DNA of 64,000 nt, taken from NCBI RefSeq assembly GCF_015230015.1, contig NZ_JAAKZC010000010.1, positions 1 through 64,000 of the forward strand. Reading direction: 5' to 3'. Both the position numbers and the translations under genes were made by a program. The notes under the pieces were generated by a model. The model was not told where the DNA came from, did no database searches, and was given only the letters and a program-made list of their open reading frames with translations. The DNA is from Campylobacter concisus. Its GTDB lineage: Bacteria; Campylobacterota; Campylobacteria; Campylobacterales; Campylobacteraceae. The number at the start of each line of letters is the position of its first letter. The stretch's first letter is position 1. Below, in pieces: positions 59,276-64,000 of this stretch.

Positions 59276-60408
59276 AAAGTGCTCCTTATATCTTCTATGA
59301 TCGCATCAGCGCTTGCTTGCACGGCGATCTTACTCTTTTTGGCGCCACTACCCATTATGCCACCTATCTCGCTTGCCTTTGCGATGTAGATGTTTTCAAC
59401 TAGGTTAAATAGCGCCTTTTGGTTAAATATAAACTCGCCGCTAATTATCACTGGGTTAAATTTAGCGCACTCGATTGGATTATGCCCGCCGATATTTGGC
59501 ACAAAACTGCCTCCAAGCACGACTATATCGCTAATGGCATAGACATTTACGAGCTCGCCTAAAGTGTCAAGTAAATTTACCTTTGCTTCAAATTTATGTG
59601 TTTGGCTAAATTTTGCAAAGCTAAAATCATGCTTTTTAGCGTACTCACTAGCTAGCTTTTCCACTTCTGCAAATCTCTCAGGATGGCGAGGTGCGATGAT
59701 CAAAAGATCATTTTCTTTTAAATTTAAATTTGCTAGTATCATCTCTTCTTCGCCAGCATGCGTGCTTGCTAGTACGATCACTCTAGCTTTTGGCTTTTTA
59801 TAAATTTTACTCACGCTTGGTAAAAATGCAGCTTTTATGTTGCCAACGACCTCTATTTCGCCCGCTCCAAGCGATCTTAGTCGCTCTTTATCAAGCTCGC
59901 TTTGGGCGTAAATTTTATCTATAAATTTAAAAAGATATCTATAAAAGAAGCTAAATTTTAAGTAGCTTTTATAACTTCTATCTGAAATTCTAGCATTTAT
60001 AAGGATCACGCGACTGCCATTTAGCTTTGCCATAAAAACTAGCATAAGCCAAAGCTCTGCCTCAAAAATGACCAAAATTTTGCTCTTTTTTAGCCAAAAC
60101 GGCAAGAAAATTTCAAATGGCAAAAATCTTGTGTTAGAACAAATTTTACTAGCCGCTTCAAAGCCTGTATTTGTCACCACGCTTATGGCTTTGCTATCAA
60201 ATTTTTGCATCAAGGGCTTAAGCGCTTGCACTTCGCCAAACGAGCAAGCGTGAAAATGCACATCTGCATCTTGAAATTTTGGATTATCAAAGAGAAAAAA
60301 ACGTGCTGGGATCGATCTGCGGTACTTTTTTTTAAAACTTAAGAAAAGTAGGAAAATAGCCCCAAAAAGGTAGAGTATTGAGGCTAAAAAATAATATATT
60401 ATTATCAC
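59272..60408 (-). CDS. waaA: 3-deoxy-D-manno-octulosonic acid transferase
   Basis: 378 residues: an N-terminal membrane anchor (MIIIYYFLASILYLFGAIFLLFLS), CSFGEVQALKPL, FLPFWLKKSKILVIFEAELW, INARISDRSYKSYLKF, IYAQSELDKERL and GGSFVPNIGGHNPIECA (GT-B donor site). It adds Kdo to lipid A precursor. In the same string as the pseudouridine synthase and zinc-ribbon genes, as in C. jejuni. Confidence 0.94.
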   Translation of the reverse strand: MIIIYYFLASILYLFGAIFLLFLSFKKKYRRSIPARFFLFDNPKFQDADVHFHACSFGEVQALKPLMQKFDSKAISVVTNTGFEAASKICSNTRFLPFEIFLPFWLKKSKILVIFEAELWLMLVFMAKLNGSRVILINARISDRSYKSYLKFSFFYRYLFKFIDKIYAQSELDKERLRSLGAGEIEVVGNIKAAFLPSVSKIYKKPKARVIVLASTHAGEEEMILANLNLKENDLLIIAPRHPERFAEVEKLASEYAKKHDFSFAKFSQTHKFEAKVNLLDTLGELVNVYAISDIVVLGGSFVPNIGGHNPIECAKFNPVIISGEFIFNQKALFNLVENIYIAKASEIGGIMGSGAKKSKIAVQASADAIIEDIRSTL

Positions 60409-60416
60409 GAAACGTG

Positions 60417-61124
60417 TTATTGCTCTTGTTTATACAAAATTCTGCCACAATGCGGACAAGTAACGATATCTTCGCCTTTTACAACCGCAGAGAAAGTCTT
60501 ATCATTTATCTGCATAAAGCAGCCATAACAAGCTTGTTTTTTAACTGGCACAACGGCTGTGTTATGAGCCCATTTTCTGATCTTTTCGTAAAATGCTAGG
60601 ATCTTTTGATTCATTGCAGCGACAAGTTTATCTTTTTTAGCATAAACCTCTTTGCGCTCTTTTTCGATCTTTTCAAGCTCAGATGAAACCTCGCTTTTTA
60701 TCTTTTCTAAATTTCCTTCAAGCTCTATTTTTTTAGCATTTAGCTCATCTTTTTGAGCATTTTTATTATCTATTAGTTTCTCAAGTCTAGCGATCTCTTC
60801 GTTTGCTGCTTCAAGCTGCTCTTTTGCGATGTCTTCTTCAAGACCTAGCGCTTTTATCTCTTTTTCGCTTTTTGCACTTGAGCTTTTTTTAGCTACATCT
60901 TTGATCTTAGCACTAAATTCTGCGATATGGGCATTTGTGCCTGATTTTTGTGATTTTAGATCATTTACCTCTTCATCAAGTCTTTCTACATTAACCAATA
61001 TAGTTTCACACTCTTCTTCTATGTTTTTATAGGCTTTTTCTACTTCTTGTATGCGCGGCGTGAAACCATCTATTTGTTTGTCAAGATCAGATAATTCAAC
61101 TAATTGTTGCAAATATTTATTCAT
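60417..61124 (-). CDS. Zinc-ribbon coiled-coil protein (CdsZ/zf-RING_7 type)
   Basis: 235 residues from MNKYLQQL at 61124 (AAAGGAAACATT upstream); a longer frame starts inside nif3. Long coiled coil (about 10-180) ends in a C4 zinc ribbon: CYGCFMQI ... CPHCGRILY. Members of this family bind at the ribosome/RNase or act as small regulators in epsilonproteobacteria, with no fixed role. Placed directly after nif3 and before waaA. Confidence 0.85.
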   Translation of the reverse strand: MNKYLQQLVELSDLDKQIDGFTPRIQEVEKAYKNIEEECETILVNVERLDEEVNDLKSQKSGTNAHIAEFSAKIKDVAKKSSSAKSEKEIKALGLEEDIAKEQLEAANEEIARLEKLIDNKNAQKDELNAKKIELEGNLEKIKSEVSSELEKIEKERKEVYAKKDKLVAAMNQKILAFYEKIRKWAHNTAVVPVKKQACYGCFMQINDKTFSAVVKGEDIVTCPHCGRILYKQEQ

Positions 61125-61141
61125 AATGTTTCCTTTTTTTG

Positions 61142-61864
61142 TTAGCAATATGTAAATGGGTTTTTAGAATTGCTTATTATAACTTCAATTTTTAGATTTT
61201 GCAAATATTTTGCTAAAAAATCACTAAAATAACGCTCGCTTTCATAGTGGTTTATGTCGATCAAATTTAGTCCATTTTCCTTTGCATAAAGTGCTTGGTG
61301 ATACTTTAGATCGCCAGTTAAAAAGGCGTCTGCTTTGACATCTTGGATGAGATCTGCGCCGCTTCCAGTGCAGATACAAATTTTAGAAATTTCATCTTTT
61401 GCATGAACTACTCTTAAATTTTCTAGCCCAAGTTTTTCTTTTACAAATTTACAAAGCTCACCAAATTTCATATTCACATCAGCGTAGATCAAAAAGCCCT
61501 CTTTGCTTGAAATTTCAAGCCCCAAAACCTGCGTCGCAAATTTTTCATTTAAAAATGCAAGATCAGCATTTGTGTGAAGCGATATGAGCGAGATATTTTT
61601 TATCACCATCTCTCTTATGAGCGAGCTTGGATAGAGGCTGTAGTCTAGGCGCTTTAGCCCCTTAAAAATGAGCGGATGGTGAGTGATGATGAGCGAGTTT
61701 GGCAAGACATTTTGCAAAAGCTCGCTATCAAGATCAAGGCTTAGATAAATTCGCTCAAATTCGCTGTCAAATGAGCCAACCTGCAGGCCGCTATTATCCC
61801 AGCCCTCTTGGCTCGCAAATGGGCAAAATTCATCTAATTTTTTATAAATTTCAGCTATTTTCAT
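61142..61864 (-). CDS. Nif3/YbgI-like dinuclear metal protein
   Basis: 240 residues: WDNSGLQVGS, the metal-binding HHPLIFKGLKRLDYS (His-His) and SLHTNADLAF, CTGSGADLIQDVKADAFLTGDLKYHQA and DINHYESERYF. All Nif3/GTP-cyclohydrolase-I-type-2 metal ligands are recognisable. Function unsettled (hydrolase of cyclic nucleotides/GTP). ATG at 61864 is preferred to the TTG one codon upstream. Confidence 0.9.
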   Translation of the reverse strand: MKIAEIYKKLDEFCPFASQEGWDNSGLQVGSFDSEFERIYLSLDLDSELLQNVLPNSLIITHHPLIFKGLKRLDYSLYPSSLIREMVIKNISLISLHTNADLAFLNEKFATQVLGLEISSKEGFLIYADVNMKFGELCKFVKEKLGLENLRVVHAKDEISKICICTGSGADLIQDVKADAFLTGDLKYHQALYAKENGLNLIDINHYESERYFSDFLAKYLQNLKIEVIISNSKNPFTYC

Positions 61865-61870
61865 CAAATT

Positions 61871-62731
61871 TTACTTTTGCTCTAAGCTCTCTTTATATGT
61901 TAGCGCGCACTCTTTGGCTAGCTCACGAATTTTTAAGATGTAGTCTTGTCTTTGCGTCACGCTTATCGCTCCGCGCGCGTCAAGGACGTTAAACGTATGA
62001 GCTGCAAGCATGCAGTAGTCGTAGGCTGGCAGTGAAATTTTAGCCTCCAAGCAGTGTTTGCACTCGTTAAAAGCGTTTTCAAACTGATTAAAAAGCATAT
62101 CAACATTTGCCACTTCAAAGTTGTATTTACTCCACTCATACTCGCCTTGTTTATGCACGTCGGCGTAGGTTACGATGTTGCCATTAGAGTCGTCCCAAAC
62201 GATGTCGTAGACGCTATTTACGTCCTGCAAGTACATCGCTAAGCGCTCAAGGCCGTATGTTATCTCGCCAGATATGAGCTCGCATGCGATGCCGCCCACC
62301 TGCTGAAAATAGGTAAATTGCGTCACTTCCATGCCATCTAGCCAGACCTCCCAGCCAAGTCCCCAAGCGCCCAGCGTCGGGCTCTCCCAGTTGTCTTCTA
62401 CAAAGCGAATATCGTGATTTTTCAAATTTAGACCAAGTCTTTCAAGGCTTTTTAGATAAAGCTCTTGGATATTTTCTGGGCTTGGTTTTATGAGCACTTG
62501 AAACTGATAGTAAGCACCAAGGCGGTTTGGGTTTTCGCCGTATCTACCATCAGTCGGACGGCGGCTTGGAGCTACGTATGCGGTCGCCCATGGCTTTGGT
62601 CCAAGGCTTCTTAAAAATGTCGCCTGATGATATGTGCCCGCACCTGCTGGCATATCGTATGGCTGAAGTATGACGCAGCCTTGCTCTTGCCAATAGTTTT
62701 GAAGCGTTAGTATTATTTGCGAAAATGTCAT
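61871..62731 (-). CDS. glyQ: Glycyl-tRNA synthetase alpha subunit
   Basis: 286 residues: [25 protein letters not shown] start, [41 protein letters not shown] (in part), [21 protein letters not shown] and [13 protein letters not shown]. Class II motif residues are intact. The beta subunit is not in the window; in Campylobacter glyS lies elsewhere. Starts 10 bases after the GyrI-like gene's stop. Confidence 0.96.
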   Translation of the reverse strand: MTFSQIILTLQNYWQEQGCVILQPYDMPAGAGTYHQATFLRSLGPKPWATAYVAPSRRPTDGRYGENPNRLGAYYQFQVLIKPSPENIQELYLKSLERLGLNLKNHDIRFVEDNWESPTLGAWGLGWEVWLDGMEVTQFTYFQQVGGIACELISGEITYGLERLAMYLQDVNSVYDIVWDDSNGNIVTYADVHKQGEYEWSKYNFEVANVDMLFNQFENAFNECKHCLEAKISLPAYDYCMLAAHTFNVLDARGAISVTQRQDYILKIRELAKECALTYKESLEQK

Positions 62732-62741
62732 TTTTTGCCTT

Positions 62742-63158
62742 TTATTTTATTGATATATAAATTTCTATTTTATCTTTTAGGTATTTTTCAAAGTCCGTTT
62801 TATAGGCTCTTTCTAGCTCACTACTTTCAAAATATCTCCAAATTTCACCCCAAAATTTTGCAACATTTTGTGGCTCATTTGTAAAACTAAAAAGAGCGTA
62901 CTTTCCGCTTTGTATCTTTAAATTTTCATCACCTTTTTGGCGTGATATTGTGCCGATAAAGTTATCGTAATGTCCATTAAGATCACTTTCGTAGTTGCAG
63001 TAAATGCTATAAATTTCACTCTTGCCATCATAGTATTCACTCATAAATTTAGACCATAAAGCTGGAATTTTACCCTCACCGCCTATCTCGTCTTCATTTT
63101 TAGTGCGAGTTTTTACTCCATAAATTTCAAAGCTATTTTCTAAATTTATAATCTTCAT
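62742..63158 (-). CDS. GyrI/effector-binding-domain-like protein
   Basis: 138 residues: a beta-rich fold with a SHV-like repeat: [65 protein letters not shown] and [26 protein letters not shown]. This resembles the GyrI-like / bacterial transcription-activator effector-binding domain, standing alone without HTH. Its small-molecule ligand is unknown. Four bases from the DUF3972 gene. Confidence 0.78.
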   Translation of the reverse strand: MKIINLENSFEIYGVKTRTKNEDEIGGEGKIPALWSKFMSEYYDGKSEIYSIYCNYESDLNGHYDNFIGTISRQKGDENLKIQSGKYALFSFTNEPQNVAKFWGEIWRYFESSELERAYKTDFEKYLKDKIEIYISIK

Positions 63159-63161
63159 AAA

Positions 63162-63635
63162 CTACTTTTGTCCATTGAAATTTTCAACCGCTTGGTTCCA
63201 CATGAGCTTGTATTTTCGTTTTAAAAATTCAACTTCATCTTGTGAAATTTTAAGCTGTTTTGTAAGCGCCTCAACCGTTTTTCTATCCTCGTCATAGAGC
63301 TCTTGCATCGAAATGAGCGCCTCTTTTAAAAATTTATTCTCATTTCTTAATGTTTCAAGCGTCTCATCTTTTGCGTCAAGCACCTTTTCGTGTAAATTTA
63401 ATATCGTGCCGATCGTCTTTTCGACAAAGGTAAAACCATCTTGGCTTTGCGGCTGCAAGGATAAATTTTGCGAAACACTAGGCACCACGCTCATCGTTCC
63501 CTCGCTCGCTTCTATCAAAATTTCTCCATTTTCCTCTTTGGTTTTCAAAACGCCACGATTTATCATATCCTCGATAACTTCGCGCTCCAAGTGCACAAGT
63601 TTGCAAAATTCATCAACTCCAAGATAGGTCTGCAC
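63162..63635 (-). CDS. DUF3972 protein
   Basis: 157 residues: an MerR-like helix (YLGVDEFCKLVHLEREVIEDMINRGVLKTKEENGEILIEA), a Ser/Gln/Pro linker and a C-terminal coiled coil (about 90-150, ETLRNENKFLKEALISMQELYDEDRKTVEALTKQL). Family restricted to epsilonproteobacteria and of unknown role. Between purE and the GyrI-like gene, 11 bases after purE's stop. Confidence 0.85.
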   Translation of the reverse strand: MQTYLGVDEFCKLVHLEREVIEDMINRGVLKTKEENGEILIEASEGTMSVVPSVSQNLSLQPQSQDGFTFVEKTIGTILNLHEKVLDAKDETLETLRNENKFLKEALISMQELYDEDRKTVEALTKQLKISQDEVEFLKRKYKLMWNQAVENFNGQK

Positions 63636-63646
63636 CGCTTCTCCTT

Positions 63647-64000
63647 TTATAGTATCACTTCAACCTTTGAAGAATCATCCTCTAAAGCCTTTATCTTTGC
63701 CTCTCTGTCGGCTTTGAGCTCCTTTGCTAGCCCCTCATCTTCAAGGGCTAAAATTTGCACCGCAAGATAGGCTGCATTTATCGCGCCCGCTTTGCCGATA
63801 GCTAAGGTCGCTACTGGCATACCACTTGGCATTTGCACGGTTGAGTAAAGTGCATCAACGCCGTTTAGAGCTGAGCCAGCCATTGGTATGCCGATCACTG
63901 GTTTTGTTGTATTTGCAGCGATCGCTCCAGCTAGGTGAGCTGCCATGCCAGCAGCTGCGATGAAGACTTTTGCCCCTTTTTTCTCGGCATTTGCGACGTA
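63647..64000 (-). CDS. purE: N5-carboxyaminoimidazole ribonucleotide mutase PurE, C-terminal part
   Basis: 118 codons to the window edge; the start is to the right. The visible part includes [28 protein letters not shown], the [40 protein letters not shown] segment (parts) and a short Lys/Glu tail. PurE moves the carboxyl group in purine synthesis. The ATG at 63946 is internal, not the start. It is the first gene of the string leading to glyQ. Confidence 0.95.
   Translation of the reverse strand, partial: YVANAEKKGAKVFIAAAGMAAHLAGAIAANTTKPVIGIPMAGSALNGVDALYSTVQMPSGMPVATLAIGKAGAINAAYLAVQILALEDEGLAKELKADREAKIKALEDDSSKVEVIL

Overview
The window is a chromosomal segment of an epsilonproteobacterium, most likely Campylobacter and plausibly C. 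concisus. It is AT-rich and dense in short operons. Its gene neighbourhoods follow the C. jejuni order: flgL-ftsK, and purE...glyQ-nif3-zinc ribbon-waaA-rlu-ffh-rpsP-khpA-rimM-trmD-rplS. GG-N10-GC sigma-54 flagellar promoters, a zot-type filamentous prophage and a biotin/TMAO reductase with its own cytochrome c fit the same group. The species is inferred from gene content; no database search was made.

Region 1 (1-5.5 kb) is the right part of an inovirus-like prophage. Leftward genes in order are a frameshifted ssDNA-binding protein gene, a terminator, the major coat protein, a second terminator, three tiny one-helix proteins, an adsorption protein split by an in-frame TAA, a DUF2523/pVI-like protein and the first 20 codons of Zot. 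Rightward from the control region run an HTH regulator, a secreted protein and a membrane coiled-coil protein. A HigB/HigA-type toxin-antitoxin pair, a tRNA-Met 3' fragment (attachment-site scar) and a truncated integrase mark the edge. The control region holds two interleaved inverted repeats (a pseudoknot geometry) and two operator-like palindromes.

Region 2 (5.7-19.8 kb) is mostly core: a periplasmic unknown, FtsK (apparently with an AUU start), FlgL with a sigma-54 promoter, YaaA, HU, tRNA-Leu, three flagellar-neighbourhood unknowns (one with a sigma-54 promoter), AcpS, FliL, YbaK, a MidA-type methyltransferase, a TRIC/UPF0126 channel and a SYLF protein.

Region 3 (19.9-27.1 kb) is the most interesting. 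A Fur-family regulator precedes a tightly packed six-gene run: HMA-like protein, ferritin-like protein, Lys-rich membrane-anchored protein, glycine-zipper protein, YtxH-like protein and an SCA-motif (P1B-6 type) metal ATPase. An AGCS symporter, a His-containing two-helix membrane protein and ModD follow with short gaps. This matches the plan of ferrosome (fez) operons, which build membrane-bound iron stores. A MITE-like element with 20-bp inverted ends follows.

Region 4 (27.6-52.4 kb) carries a NIT-domain chemoreceptor, BisA/TorA-type reductase plus cytochrome c, an EamA protein, Dyp peroxidase, DUF4230, an MBL hydrolase, threonine dehydratase, TrmA, NhaC, an SDR, an ankyrin protein, AcnB and Ogt. 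It then has a type I restriction-modification operon whose hsdS contains a G9 tract and TAEL repeats and is separated from hsdM by a hairpin-bearing insertion with 20-bp direct repeats. RibB follows.

Region 5 (52.4-64 kb) has a four-tRNA operon (Lys-Glu-Val-Asp) behind a consensus sigma-70 promoter, a decayed second signal peptidase gene, a ComEA-like HhH protein, and the conserved translation/envelope block ending in partial purE.
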